Counted from the first letter of the stretch, positions 17,826 to 30,477 are shown. The stretch is DNA of 34,557 nucleotides from Sphaeroforma sirkka (GCA_001586965.3 LUCW03001894.1:1-34557); one strand, 5' to 3'. Made by a program: numbers and translations. Notes: generated from the sequence alone by a model not told the origin.

Positions 17826-18907
17826 TTGTCTGGTCCGACCAAGGCCTCCACCAGAAATTCCCCCCGAACTCAGCCCCAGAGCATAGTATTGGTGATGCCT
17901 TCCGCGCAGCCTTTGATGCCCACTCCCCCGCAAGTGAAAATGGCTCAAACGCCGGCCGACCCTGCCTGTAGACACAATAAACCTTCAGCTGCCCGTGAAA
18001 AATACGGATCAGCAGCTACACCATTCCCATTCCTCTGAGAAGGACCTCAGCGACACACACTGTCCCCATCTATGCGCGTTGGTCCCTAGCGGGTGACGAG
18101 AGTCCCAGTCCTCGTATATCAGCTACCTCGGCGCGAGAGCAGCCCGAACAGCTTACTCAGGTAGTAACTACCACGGAGATAAGGGATAACGCCCGAACAC
18201 ATGGGTCCACAGCTTCGGCCCGGGATCAGCGTCTCCCCCTCCACACCCCCCAAGGCTAGCATGGACAACCCCGGCGATGCCGACGGACACCTCTTTACTT
18301 CAGAGAAAGCCCAGCACCAGTGGCGCAGCTCTCACATACCCACCAGCAAGAAATCGAGATAGAAACAACCGCAGACGAGCCTTTCTAACCCATGGGCACC
18401 ATTTTGTCTCTGTATACCTACACCTCCCGACCCCACACGGTATCCTCCACAACAGAAGAATACCAACCTACCACACAAACCGTCGTGGTAAGTACCATTG
18501 AGACGACCACGCCCAACCGAGCAGTGATATCCCTCACAATGGCCAAACTCTCATCGTACCTCGCCACACATATCCATGCGGGTTTCCAATCCAGACCAAC
18601 CAGCAAATATCGAGTGCACCACCGAACTATGACGGATAGCGCCCAAGCTTCAAACGGGAATTTACTGACCACTTCTTCCCATCGATCTTCCCCGAACCAA
18701 TACAACGGCCACGAGAACTATATCATATGCACATACATTGTAACAGACAAAAGTACTCTCATTGTATAAATTATAATTTTAAAATTGCAATAAAACGATA
18801 AAAACAAAAATAGTCAAAATCACTGTCAAAACGTTGCTGGAAAACCGTTTATATAGTATTCTCCCATAGTATCTGACATGTATGAACGTAATGGTATACG
18901 TTAAACC

Positions 18908-18958
<51 letters not shown>

Positions 18959-18987
18959 TCTATTTTAAAATAAATAACATTATCCCT
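17826..18987 (+). mobile_element. ORF1-type non-LTR retroposon, copy 3 (degraded)
   Basis: A C-rich tract with broken protein-like + frames (GDAFRAAFDAHSPASENG near 17890; EQLTQVVTTTEIRDNART near 18150) ends with the family's coding close, RTISYAHTL, near 18715-18745. The segment from 18641 matches copy 1 closely. The usual tail (ATTTTAAAATAAATAACATTATCCC) is present at 18960-18986 but is separated from the coding end by about 210 bases, including an (AT)n tract. Several stops interrupt the frame, so this is an older copy than copy 2. The 5' limit is uncertain. Confidence 0.6.
18909..18957. repeat. (ACAT)n/(AT)n microsatellite
   Basis: A short CATA repeat runs into about 20 uninterrupted AT units, inside the 3' region of retroposon copy 3. 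Confidence 0.95.
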
Positions 18988-19376
18988 ATACAGTCAAAAG
19001 AGTGACGCTGGAGACTGAACGTATTTGCGCTGCCTTTGGGCAGTCCGCACAGACAGACCAAGACCACTTGCAGGCCCACCGCTGGGTGCGTGCTCTGCGA
19101 GAGCAACTTGGTGGCAGTTCCCAGAACTCCTCTTGCGCCATCTGACCCGAATCCTTTGATGCGCAACAGAAGGTGAAGGTGAGCCTGCTGGCTTTACCAT
19201 GGCCTGACCTCACATAACCCACATGTGCCTTCTATTTGGGTCGAATACGATATATAGACGACTATAAGATCTTCAAATAGACCAGCAGAGACTCTGCCTA
19301 TTATGTGCCAATTGCTTTACAAGGCAAGTACACACAATGAATTCTGTCCTTCAGTTAGAACAGTATTTGGAGCAGT
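18988..19376. other. unassigned stretch
   Basis: A short + frame at about 19000-19143 reads RICAAFGQSAQTDQDHLQAH and looks mildly protein-like. The opposite strand is open in more than one frame over the same bases, which is a compositional effect. No gene can be supported. Confidence 0.3.
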
Positions 19377-19601
19377 GTGCTGTCGCCGGTACGTACGTTG
19401 CTGATAAAAGCACAACTTGGACAGTGTCCATTTCCGACATTCTGCAATGAAAACGACATTGAATGGCACCACTTCTCACCTAGCGACCACCAGAATGACG
19501 GATTAGTCGAGAAAGTGATTGAAGTCTTCCGTCGATGCATAGTGAGAAATGGTTACGAGAACGGACGAGACCTCCATGGCTGGAGGTTTGCGTATGTGTG
19601 A
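19377..19601 (+). pseudogene. fossil integrase-core fragment of another retroelement
   Basis: The frame reads NENDIEWHHFSPSDHQNDGL, then VEKVIEVFRRCIVRNG and LHGWRFAYV. It matches the end of a Gypsy-type integrase core: I-x-H, S/P, then the N/D-G-L-x-E block that carries the catalytic Glu and its helix. It is not close to the Ty3-1 integrase. It is an isolated remnant of an older element. Confidence 0.55.
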
Positions 19602-19689
19602 TCACAACAAAAATTGAACCCCACTGCCTCATTCCTATTCGTACGTTCCACCCTTTCATCTACCGCAAGCTCGATAACAATATCAACGA

Positions 19690-19775
19690 GCGTAGGTGAC
19701 TGAAAGGCTTAAAATATTGAGAAAGATGAGGTACCGAATCTGAAAAGAAGTTAACAAGCCCACACACAGGTAAGG
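19690..19775 (-). pseudogene. scrap of Ty3-family pol (RT-RNase H boundary)
   Basis: CGTAGGTGACTGAAAGGCTT to ACACACAG matches 23463-23542 in Ty3-2 with clear divergence and on the same strand. It is a short, old piece of the same family lying next to Ty3-2. Confidence 0.75.
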
Positions 19776-19861
19776 ATCCTACGAATACCGGGTTTGAGTG
19801 CTGCCAATGGAGCAATCAGTATGGCCCTGGTATCCCCAAGTGCTTGGAGCGCAACTGTTGC
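19776..19861. other. unassigned flank of Ty3-2
   Basis: Short unique-looking DNA between the pol scrap and the LTR. The four bases before the LTR (TTGC) have no partner at the other end of Ty3-2. Confidence 0.4.
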
Positions 19862-20506
19862 TGTAAACTTCGATGGAAATTACTAGGTTTCAAACTATAT
19901 TAAACTAAAATACAATTTAGTCAGTTAGGATTTAGCAGTGGTAGCTTGTGTAAGAATGATCGGGACTGCCTCTTGTTAAGAGCCTAAATATCCTCGATCA
20001 CACAGGGCGTACCTCTAGCTGTTCTTTTATTGAATAATTTTCACTAGAAGTACTAAATGTTCATGACCACTTGCCTAATTTGTAAATAGACATAATAACG
20101 TAAGTCACGTTAATACATTAGCTGATATAAATAAAGTTCCATCTGAAGAAAAGTTAAGGGCGTACCTCTAGCTGTTCTTTTATTGAAAAGACTTATTGAT
20201 TTTGGAGATTGGCGGGAGGATAAAAAATCTAAAAGTTAAAAGAAAAAGTTCGGAGATTGGCGGGAGGAAAATTAAGTAGTTTCGGAGATTATAATATTTA
20301 TACATCTACATCTAATGTCTCAAATAGGTCCAAGTAGATGAGTCATACCAAATACTCAGGCTATTGGAGCCATCAAAGTGAATTTAGAACACTTTGGAAA
20401 TATTGGAAAAAGAGCTTGTACTAAATTATTTAAAATACAAATAAAACCAATGTATTATCTCAATTGATCTTGATATTTTAGACTGACCGGAGGCCGTATT
20501 TCTACA
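19862..20506 (-). repeat. Ty3-2 3' LTR with internal duplications
   Basis: It runs from TGTAAACTTCG (19862) to TTTCTACA (20506). Inside, a piece of about 33 bp at 20005-20037 (GGGCGTACCTCTAGCTGTTC) recurs at 20159-20187, and CGGAGATTGGCGGGAGGA-like sequence occurs twice near 20201-20270, making this LTR about 45 bp longer than the others. Confidence 0.9.
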
Positions 20507-20635
20507 TAGCCCCCCAGTAGCTTTTAGAACTACGAACGTACGTTAAGATACGATCTAGTTGGTAAAGCGAAAACCAAAGTAAAAAACGGTTTCGGTCATG
20601 ACTTATCGAGTAAGTATGTGCCTATATGTACGAGT

Positions 20636-22175
20636 TCAAAACTCATGTTGTACTCTATGTCGGTTAGTATTTGGTCCAGTAACCATTTCCGATGTAGGCG
20701 CCTTACGTTTATTATTTGGTAAGGTAATAGCCAAAGGCTGTTTTCTATTAGTAAGTAAGTTTGAACAATTTTCTGCACTGTTGGTAAGCAGATCAGAAAG
20801 TTTAGTCACGTAGGAAGTAGGTGGCAAATAGGGAATTTCAGATCCGTCAGGGTTTGTAGTCACCTGAGGAAACCTTTTCGTTTATCTCGTGTGTTCTTAT
20901 GTAAACGCCTATTCCATTTCTTATTAAAGATACGAAGAAAGTCGCGAGATTCACGAAATGCATCGGAGGTTAGCCAAGCTACTGTCCCATCCATGAAACG
21001 GGTCTTGTAGTAAGTGTAACCGTCTTCGGATGTTTTGTCAATTATATCTTTGACTTGTGACTCCATAACTGGTACATCAGAATCAAATGAGCGAGCGAAT
21101 GAGAGTTCGGAGGTAGGGATACGGTGAGTGCCTAGATTGGTTGCGCTAGTACCATCAATGTTATTCACTTCGTAAGTATCACTCTTCTCATCATGGTAGG
21201 AAATAACAAAAGGTCCTATCGTCTTAGAAGAGAGTTCGGTAACGTTGGCGTTTCGATTTATAATGTTAACGTAATCGCCGACTTTGAACTGAACAATGTT
21301 CTTAGTGTTATTCCATCGGTCATACGCTTTAAGTAGGACGCGATTCTTGTGCTCGAGTAAACAGGGGTAAACAACGTTCTGCATATGCTCGATCTTTTGT
21401 AGCCACGGGGTAGCGTGTTTCTCGGGCGCAGTTTTATCAAACGTTGCTTGTAATTCACTATAGCGGCCAAAGAAATAGTGAAACGGGAGTGTTCCAGTTT
21501 GAGGATTCATGCAGTTATTCATTTGAGTCTGAACCCATTTCAAATGATAAGGCCACATATCCTCAACGTCGTCTAGTGCGGTACGCAAGAGTTTCTTAAG
21601 TTCTCTATGACGTGTCTCATTTGCACCCTGCGTTTGAGGTTTGTAAGGAACACCACGCCTATGGGTCATGCCTGATACGAGTATAAGTGCCTCCATTACG
21701 TCGGTACAAAACTCACTACCGTTATCAGAACATAGTACTCGGGGAAACCGAAGCCATTAAAGACGTGATAGCATAATTCTGCCACTGTTTGTGGACGTTT
21801 GTTCGGTATTGCATAAAGCAAGTTATAGCCCGAAGCCACACATAAGAAATGACAGATATATACATCGCCAGTATGCTTGGATCGCGGGAGTTTAACCAAA
21901 TCGACTATGACTCGGCGCATCGGTTGGTCTTCTGTCACACTTTTTTTTAGGGGTGCCCAACCGTATCGCTTGATCTGGTTCTTTTCACAATCAGTACAGC
22001 GTCGGTATACTTCACGTATGGTTTCTTTCAGCGCCGGGTGATCAAGCCCTGCACGAATAGCCATTTTATAAGTATGCTCATATGCTCGATGCGTTAAATT
22101 ATGTATAATTTTAACTCTACTTTCGAGCTCCTCTAAGTCAGTCAGATTCTGCGTAACGCTGGCTGGATGAACCAT
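20636..22175 (-). pseudogene. pol: Ty3-2 integrase and chromodomain-like C-terminus (block A)
   Basis: Reading down from 22175: the zinc-binding part (HNLTHRAYEH..CTDC), VIVDLVKLP, the Glu-bearing ANETRHRELKK segment, FKVGDYVNIINRNA with the GPF module, then the chromodomain-like VPVMESQVKDIIDKTS and a basic tail to the stop at 20636. The sequence is almost identical to that of Ty3-1. Confidence 0.88.
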
Positions 22176-22365
22176 AGTCCTGTTGGAAAGGGCAACCTCA
22201 GTATCAGGAGGGTAGACTCCTGAGATACATAATTGACAACATTGGATTGTTGAAGTATCTTCTTCAGTTGTTTCGCAACTCCTGGCTGTTCTTTAAGCAG
22301 CGCTTTTAAGTAGTCGAGTGCGAGCTTCAGGTTCTCTTAGAGTTTTGAGTCTTTGATCCATGGCC

Positions 22366-24135
22366 TTAGCTAGTTCCATGTTTTTTACGATCTAATGCCG
22401 TTTCAATCGGCATTACCTCGACTGCAATCTTGTTGGGTGCATGTGTTGTACGAGTCTTGAGCTTTTGTTCAAACTCTTTAGACTCCTCTAGTTTAGCTAA
22501 GAATTCGGTTGAGGGTTTCCACTTAGTGGTACCTGCAGGACCGATGCGACAAACAATGGTGTGTTTCCAAGGCGTCTTCTTAATAGAATAGGATCCCTGA
22601 TACAAGAACGTGTCGGTTTCACGGTCGACATAAATAGGTTCGTCTTGAATCATATTAATTAAATCACGTATCCATGGGTCGGAGTTACGTAAGGGACAAC
22701 ACAGCGTAATGGTAGATTTAGTAATATTAACATAATTTAACAACTGTGCGATAAGTTGACAAGGTGGGTTAGCCCACGCATTATGCTTTGATAAGTCAAG
22801 CTGAAATGCATCACCTTTAGGATGAGTCAACGACCTATATTCAGAAACCTGTTTGTTATGTTCTGCGGCGAACATATCAACAGTAAATGGACCCCATCGT
22901 GATTGAGCGAGGTTAAACTATTTCTTATTTAGCATCCAATCGATTGCTAATAACTCCTTGACTGTTTTCTGGTAGTCGGGCACAAGTCGAGAGAGCATGT
23001 CAGGAAGATGGTTATGTATTCCTGGTATGTGTGTTATATTAAAAGCGAACTTGGCAATAATGTCATGCCAGCGGCTCACCAACTGTGAATCAGGGTTCAT
23101 ATCTTTTAAGTATGTTAAAGACTTTTGATCACAGGCGACAGTAAAGTAACTCCCATAAAGGTAGTCTTTAAACTGTCTTAGCGCAGTAACTATAGCAAGG
23201 AGCTCTTGTTTAACGGTAGGGTAATTCCGTTGACTCTTATTATAACTCTTGCTAAAGAATTGTATGTAGCGCGGTTTACCATTTATCGTTTGGTAAAGCA
23301 CTCCACCTACCGCTCGATCTGAAGCGTCGGTTTGCTACTTGGAATGGGACACCATCCACAGGGTACTGCATGATGGGTGCGTCCATTACTTTACTTTTGA
23401 CTAGTTTAAATGCATCATCACATTCTTTAGTCCAAAGCTTTCCCAAAGGTCCTTTGTGCAGCCGTAGGTGACTGAAAGGCTTTAAGTAATGAGAAAGATG
23501 CGGTACCGAATCCGAGAAGAAGTTAACAAACCCACACACAGAGTTCACATCTCTTCCAGTAATTGGTGTTGATAAATCCAACAGAAACTGTTTCTTGCCA
23601 GGATCAATTTCTACCCCTGCTGCAGATACTTTGTAGCCAAGTAAGTGTATAGTATCTTTAGCAAAAGAACACTTGTCTTCGTTAATCTTAAGTTTAGCAT
23701 GATTAAGTCGCTTTAAGACTTCTTTAACGAGTTTAGCATGTTCATGTGCTGTCTTTGTAAAGATAACTATATCATCTAAATAGACTGATACGTTATACGA
23801 CAGGTCCGCAAATAGTTCCATCATAACTTGTTGGAAGAAAGAAGGTAACATGTGTAAGCCTTCAGGTGCACCTTTAAACTGGTACTTCTTACCTTGCCAA
23901 GTAAAGGAAAAGTATTTCCTATGAGGCTCATATATCTGTAGTTGATGGAATGCAGCTTTTAAGTCTATCTTGGAAAAGATAGTCGCACCTCCATTTTGCG
24001 TAGTATCTCGCTTATCTTAGGTAAGGGAAAACTATGTTGCGGAATTAGTTTGTTGATTGGCGACAGGTCTAGTACTACTCTTGTTTTACTAAACGTTCCA
24101 TCAGATTTATATTGATCGACCGCTAAGAGAGCTAA
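22366..24135 (-). pseudogene. pol: Ty3-2 RT, RNase H and methyltransferase-like region (block A)
   Basis: Reading down: RT with FHQLQIYEPHRKYFSF and YLDDIVIF (near 23780), RNase H with PTVKQELLAIVTALRQF (near 23190), and the methyltransferase-like block with NPPC (22759-22770) and LNYVNITKSTITLCC. It joins block B at 24133-24135 through a 3-base overlap, TAA. Confidence 0.88.
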
Positions 24136-26243
24136 ATAGGTTCGTCTTGAATCATATTAATTAAATCACGTATCCATGGGTCGGAGTTACGTAAGGGACA
24201 ACACAGCGTAATGGTAGATTTAGTAATATTAACATAATTTAACAACTGTGCGATAAGTTGACAAGGTGGGTTAGCCCACGCATTATGCTTTGATAAGTCA
24301 AGCTGAAATGCATCACCTTTAGGATGAGTCAACGACCTATATTCAGAAACCTGTTTGTTATGTTCTGCGGCGAACATATCAACAGTAAATGGACCCCATC
24401 GTGATTGAGCGAGGTTAAACTATTTCTTATTTAGCATCCAATCGATTGCTAATAACTCCTTGACTGTTTTCTGGTAGTCGGGCACAAGTCGAGAGAGCAT
24501 GTCAGGAAGATGGTTATGTATTCCTGGTATGTGTGTTATATTAAAAGCGAACTTGGCAATAATGTCATGCCAGCGGCTCACCAACTGTGAATCAGGGTTC
24601 ATATCTTTTAAGTATGTTAAAGACTTTGATCACAGGCGACAGTAAAGTAACTCCCATAAAGGTAGTCTTTAAACTGTCTTAGCGCAGTAACTATAGCAAG
24701 GAGCTCTTGTTTAACGGTAGGGTAATTCCGTTGACTCTTATTATAACTCTTGCTAAAGAATTGTATGTAGCGCGGTTTACCATTTATCGTTTGGTAAAGC
24801 ACTCCACCTACCGCCTGATCTGAAGCGTCGGTTGCTACTTGGAATGGGACACCATCCACAGGGTACTGCATGATGGGTGCGTCCATTACTTTACTTTTGA
24901 CTAGTTTAAATGCATCATCACATTCTTTAGTCCAAAGCTTTCCCAAAGGTCCTTTGTGCAGCCGTAGGTGACTGAAAGGCTTTAAGTAATGAGAAAGATG
25001 CGGTACCGAATCCGAGAAGAAGTTAACAAACCCACACACAGAGTTCACATCTCTTCCAGTAATTGGTGTTGATAAATCCAACAGAAACTGTTTCTTGCCA
25101 GGATCAATTTCTACCCCTGCTGCAGATACTTTGTAGCCAAGTAAGTGTATAGTATCTTTAGCAAAAGAACACTTGTCTTCGTTAATCTTAAGTTTAGCAT
25201 GATTAAGTCGCTTTTAAGACTTCTTTAACGAGTTTAGCATGTTCATGTGTTGTCTTTGTAAAGATAACTATATCATCTAAATAGACTGATACGTTATACT
25301 TGACAGGTCCTGCAATAGTTCCATCATAACTTGTTGGAAGAAAGAAGGTAACATGTGTAAGCCTTCAGGTGCACCTTTAAACTGGTACTTCTTACCTTGC
25401 CAAGTAAAGGAAAAGTATTTCCTATGAGGCTCATATATCTGTAGTTGATGGAATGCAGCTTTTAAGTCTATCAGATGAAAGATAGTCGCACCGCTAAGAG
25501 AGCTAAGTAATGGGGCTGCATCATAATTGATTTCGACTAGACCCTGTTTCAATTCAATCTTCGATTTGGGTTTTGACAACATCTTTGTGTCTCCAACTCA
25601 CGTAGTTATGTGGAACACCAGTCAAGTTATTGCAATCTTCCTGTTTTGTATGCATAATTAAGTCGATAATTCATCGGTGAAGTGTGAATCATATCCTTTT
25701 GCTTCACCTTCCGAGAGGTTTAGGTATCTTTAACATGCTATCATCTGCCTGATCTTTGGCTTCGGGTCTACATTAGGCCAGTGAGTGTTATACTAAACTG
25801 AAGATCAGGCTGAGACATGTCAGTGATTGGGTGAATTCACTTCTCTTCTTTCTGGCAGCCTTATGTATTTGCACCGTCAATACTTGTTCGCAAGTAGTAA
25901 CTGCCTTTCCCAAAAATTAAATCAGTTGTTTCTGTTATGGACAGCCATGTCTGTAGCGTAGGCTACTCGGCATGAGATAGCAGAGACTTACCAGCCCCTG
26001 GATCAAATATTAGTGCCATAACTTTTTTCTCTCCATTTACGAAAACTGTTTGAAAGATCCGTTCATCTCCTTTGGTAGATTTTATTGAACATTTCTCATC
26101 TGCTCTAGATGCGCACATATGGTACTGTCAGTGCATAACTTGGACGTCTGGTAAAGTCCTTTTGTCCTCTTTGTGCCAACCGTTAATTGCCTTGCTAGTA
26201 GCGCACTCACCATATAGTGTCCAAATCTGGCTTGCCTGGTGCA
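24136..26243 (-). pseudogene. pol: Ty3-2 block B: second copy of methyltransferase-like to gag segment
   Basis: From 24136 the sequence repeats what starts at 22634: the methyltransferase-like part, RNase H (24420-24870) and RT (24870-25600). It continues into a rearranged and more diverged copy of the protease region and of the gag Cys/His cluster (25600-26240). The collinear, same-strand repeat suggests unequal recombination, template switching during reverse transcription, or an assembly join of two copies. Confidence 0.8.
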
Positions 26244-27709
26244 GTAACTTCCATAAAAGGTAGTCTTTAAACTGTCTTAGCGCAGTAGCACTATAGCAGG
26301 AGCTCTTGTTTAACGGTAGGAGCAATTCCGTTGACTCTTATTATAACTCTTGCGTAGGTGACTGAAGGCTTTAAGTAATGAAAGATGCGGTACCGAATCC
26401 GAGAAGAAGTTAACAAACCCACACACAGAGTTCACATCTCTTCCAGTAATTGGTGTTGATAAATCCAACAGAAACTGTTTCTTGCCAGGATCAATTTCTA
26501 CCCCTGCTGCAGATACTTTGTAGCCAAGTAAGTGTATAGTATCTTTAGCAAAGAACACTTGTCTTCGTTAATCTTAAGTTTAGCATGATTAAGTCGCTTT
26601 AAGACTTCTTTAACGAGTTTAGCATGTTCATGTGCTGTCTTTGTAAAGATAACTATATCATCTAAATAGACTGATACGTTATACGACAGGTCCGCAAATA
26701 GTTCCATCATAACTTGTTGGAAGAAAGAAGGTAACATGTGTAAGCCTTCAGGTGCACCTTTAAACTGGTACTTCTTACCTTGCCAAGTAAAGGAAAAGTA
26801 TTTCCTATGAGGCTGATATATTTGTAGTTGATGGAATGCAGCTTTTAAGTCTATCTTGGAAAGATAGTCGCACCCTCCATTTTGCGTAGTATCTCGCTTA
26901 TCTTAGGTAAGGAAAACTATGTTGCGGAATTAGTTTGTTGATTGGCGACAGGTCTAGTACTACTCTTGTTTTACTAAACGTTCCATCAGATTTATATTGA
27001 TCGACCGCTAAGAGAGCTAAGTTAACTGGGGTTGCATCATAATTGATTTCAATTAGACCCTGTTTTAACCAATCTTCGATTTGGGTTTTGACAACGTCTT
27101 TGTGTCTCCAACTCACGTAGTTATGTGAAGGACACTTTAACTTAGAAAGTCGACGTTTGTTAAGTCAAGTCTAACGTACCCATTAGAGAACTTAAACATA
27201 CACCAGTCAGTTATTGCAATCTTCCTGTTTTGTATAATTAAGTCCATAATTATATCGGTGAAGTGCGGAATCATATCCTTTGCTTCACCTTCCGGAGGTT
27301 TAGGTATCTTTAACATATTATCATCTGACTGATCTTTATTCGGGTCTAGCCCATTAGGCAGACCAGTGAGTGTTATACCTAAACTGAGAAGATCAGTCAT
27401 ACCTATAATTAAATCGTATTTCTGAGACATGTCAGTAACGATTAGGTGAGTCTTCACTTCTCTTCTATCTGACAGCATTATGTGTGCATAGTCAATGGCT
27501 TGTTCGCAAGTAGTAACTTTGCCATTTCCCAAGATTAAATCAGTTGTTTCGTTATGGACAGCCATATCTGTAGCGTAGGCTACTCGGCATGAGATAGCAG
27601 AGACTTCAGCCCCTGGATCAAATAGTGCCATAACTTTTCTCCATTTACGAAAACTGTTTGAAGATACGTTCATCTCCTTTGGTATAGATTTTATTGAACA
27701 TTTTCTCAT
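26244..27709 (-). pseudogene. pol: Ty3-2 block C: RNase H, RT and protease
   Basis: This is the third collinear copy of the RNase H-RT segment, shortened within RNase H. RT shows YLDDIVIF near 26660 and RVVLDLSPINKLIPQ near 26950. The protease reads MALFDPGAEVSAIS near 27620 and YDLIIGMTDLL near 27400. Unlike blocks A and B, it continues without a jump into gag. Confidence 0.85.
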
Positions 27710-27740
27710 AATCTTGCTCTAGTGCGCACATATGGTACTG

Positions 27741-29777
27741 TCAGTGCTTAACTTGGACGTCTGGTAAGTCCTTGCAATCCTCTTTGTGCCAACCGTTAGT
27801 ACCCTTGCAAGTAGCACACTCTTTCATATAGTGTCCAAAATCTGGCTTGCCTGGTGCACACTTAACAGGGTCGTGTCTACCATTCCACTTGCCATTACGT
27901 TTTGTGAGGTTGTAACCACACTTCTTGCAAGGCGCTCTCACCTTCTTATCACCTTTCGGTTCGGTAGAAGTAGAGCCAGTACCCCCTCCAGTAGTAGTGC
28001 GAGGGTTTTCTTAGTACTACGCGCAGTATTAGTCTCTACTGCGTTTCGCTTGAGTGGGCTGGGTGTAGCTCGTGGTACTAAGTACTCTAGTAGAGGAATT
28101 GGTATGCTTGTGTACTATCTTCTCAAAGACAGACCAAGGCATAGATCGCAAATCACCATAGGCGATGATGTCATCATTGACTTTCTTAAAGAGGTTAGCT
28201 CCCAGAGTCTCCATCATCTGACAAATTAATAAATATTCGCCAGTATAGGTACGACCACCCATCCAGTATTCATATGTGTCATATGAGCTAGAGCACCTCG
28301 AATAGTGGTATCGTTCGCAAAGAACTTGCGAGACTCTAGAAGTTCACGGTCACGTGCATCTTCAAAAAGGTGTTAAGTATATTATCACGCAACTGGTGCC
28401 AGGGTAGGGCTTTCCAGTTGGGCTCATGAACCTTCAAGATAGTTCGCCATTCACCTGGCTCACAGAAATGAATAAAGGCATTCATCATCTGCTTATCCCT
28501 AAGGCTGGCAGACTCCTTAAGTTGGTCGAAGGCCTTCAGTGTCTCCACTGTACTCTCATTAGTAGAGAAATCGACCTCAGCCTGCGCGTTACCTAGCTGC
28601 TTTATAAAGCTTGGTTCTAAGTGTTCACGAGGCTCATGCTCAGTGCTACGGGCTGCTAGTGCCAAGATGGTGTCTATTTCCTTTCTCTTGTTATCGATTA
28701 GATAGCGAATGTTATCCGCTTTCCTATCGTCAAGGTCAGAGTCATTCAATAGACGGTCCTCAAGGACTTGCATACCAGAGCGTAATAGCCTGAGACGAGT
28801 ATGTCTGGTTCTCACTTCCTCATCCTCAGGATTAGAGCGGGAACTCTCTAACGAGGTACTGGTGTAGCGATTGCCAAAATCGTGATTACCAGGGTTGGTT
28901 GGCAAATGAGGGTCGATATTACGAGGATGGTAAGCCTCATCGAGTTCCATACGATCATATCCTCTGACAGGGTTAGGTTTGTCAAGAGGATGGTCGATGG
29001 TAGCATCAGAGCTATAGAGATTAAATTTTGAAATATTATCTCTCTCGCCAGTGGTAACTGGCTTAGTAGTAAACATACTGGCTGGTAAACCAGTAGGTCT
29101 CAGGTTCGAAACCCGGCCCGAATTTTTTTCTTCTTCGGTATAGGAAGAATATCAGCCAAGTGGGACACGATAGAGGGGTCCACAACTGCTGCTGCCGCTA
29201 GCTCCTTCAAGAGCGCTTCAGTGCGGTTCAATTGGCGTCGAGATTGAGAGGATCCAACCACTCGTTGTCGAGTTATGGCGTCCTCAGCTTCGGCCCCAAG
29301 ATTTGAGCTGAATGGAATGGCTTCTCCATCGATGGCGAAACCGAAATTTTCGGACAGGTCCAATACTTCCTTTTCACGCCGGATTTGTGCTGGAGTGTCC
29401 TTTAGATGTGGAGTTATAATGCCCCGACATTCGTATCCACGAATTTTCCAGCCTTTCGACGTTTATCCCCAATATTTGACGGCACGTGGTCGGGGGGGGC
29501 AAGCTGGGGTCCTGAGCTTCACTCCTAGGTGATACACGGACGCTGGCGAGCCTTTCCGCGTAGTAGTAGATACCTCTTCTTCCAAGGCTTTAGGATCCGA
29601 CGAGTCATCCTCAGAATAATCCTCTGTACCAACCTCAGAATTTGCTTCCCCAACAGTATCCTCGGCAGGCTCAACTCCAGACAGGCTAGGTGTTTCCACA
29701 GGGACCTCAGGAACCTCGGCAGGCTTAGCAGGCTTAGAGCTAGCGGCTCCCTTGCCTTTAGAAGTACCCTTAGCCAT
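27741..29777 (-). pseudogene. gag: Ty3-2 Gag
   Basis: The ATG is at 29777 (MAKGTSKGKG) and the stop at 27741, after WHKEDCKDLPDVQVKH. The parts match Ty3-1: acidic N-terminus, the antisense tRNA-like block, the helical middle, a capsid-like region and two Cys/His clusters. The second cluster (CATCKGTNGWHKEDC) is read clearly here. The frame is broken in a few places. Confidence 0.85.
29043..29128 (+). other. tRNA-like sequence antisense within Ty3-2 gag
   Basis: This is the counterpart of 3842-3927, read here on the + strand: TGGCTTAGTAGTA (A-box-like), CTGGCTGGTAAACCAG, AGGTTCGAAACC (B box) and a T-run after CCCGAA. It differs from the Ty3-1 copy by two or three bases, one of which weakens the T stem. 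Confidence 0.7.
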
Positions 29778-29857
29778 AGTATTTGCTGGATAGTAAATCG
29801 ATGTCAGACAGTCTAGAAGCAGTACACTACTGTAACTACTATTTAACTGAAAAAATA

Positions 29858-30423
29858 TGTAAACTTCGATGGAAATTACTAGGTTTCAAACTATATTAAA
29901 CTAAAATACAATTTAGTCAGTTAGGATTTAGCAGTGGTAGCTTGTGTAAGAATGATCAGGACTGCCTCTTGTTAAGAGCCTAAATATCCTCGATCACACA
30001 GGGCGTACCTCTAGCTGTTCTTTATTGAATAATTTTCACTAGAAGTACTAAATGTTCATGACCACTTGCCTAATTTGTAAATAGACATAATAACGTAAGT
30101 CACGTTAATACATTAGCTGATATAAATAAAGTTCCATAAAGTTAAAAAAAAGAAAAAAGACTTATTGGATTTTGGAGATTGGCGGGAGGACCAAAATTAT
30201 AAGTAGTAGTTCGGAGTTATAAAATTTAGTTTATAATATCCTACATCTACTAATGTCTCAAATAGGTCCAAGTAGATGAGTCATACCAAATACTCAGGCT
30301 ATTGGAGCCATTAAAGTGAATTTAGAACACTTTGGAAATATTGGAAAAAGAGCTTGTACTAAATTATTTAAAATACAAATAAAACCAATGTATTATCTCA
30401 ATTGATCTTGATATTTTAGACTA
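29858..30423 (-). repeat. Ty3-2 5' LTR, incomplete outer end
   Basis: It starts at TGTAAACTTCG and matches the family LTR up to TTTTAGACT, lacking the outermost bases seen at 31055-31077. Confidence 0.9.
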
Positions 30424-30477
30424 GTATTTCAGATTATAAAATGGTTATCCTGGTTTATAATATTTAGTACTGACAAC
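30424..30477. repeat. LTR-like scrap between Ty3-2 and Ty3-3
   Basis: AGATTATAAAATGG..TTTATAATATTTAGTACTGAC resembles the inner LTR segment GAGATTATAAAATTTAGTTTATAATATCC, out of place. It is probably rearranged LTR material rather than host DNA. Confidence 0.45.

Larger units (their letters stand above)
19862..30423 (-). mobile_element. Ty3/Gypsy LTR element Ty3-2, rearranged, broken
   Basis: A minus-strand relative of Ty3-1 with an LTR at each end (19862-20506 and 29858-30423), a polypurine tract beside the first, and Gag to Pol between them. It is about 10.6 kb against 7.7 kb for Ty3-1 because internal pol sequence is present up to three times in line: block A (20507-24135), block B (24136-26243) and block C (26244-29857). 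Blocks A and C carry the young-looking sequence. Part of block B is more diverged and scrambled. The element has many breaks and no target duplication. Confidence 0.85.

Noticed and set aside
18909-18957. (AT)n as an origin or matrix-attachment site
   Set aside because: A plain microsatellite is sufficient, and nothing nearby suggests a further role.
18986-19222. Three overlapping open frames on the minus strand
   Set aside because: They are open in several frames at once over GC-rich DNA, a compositional effect, with no motif.
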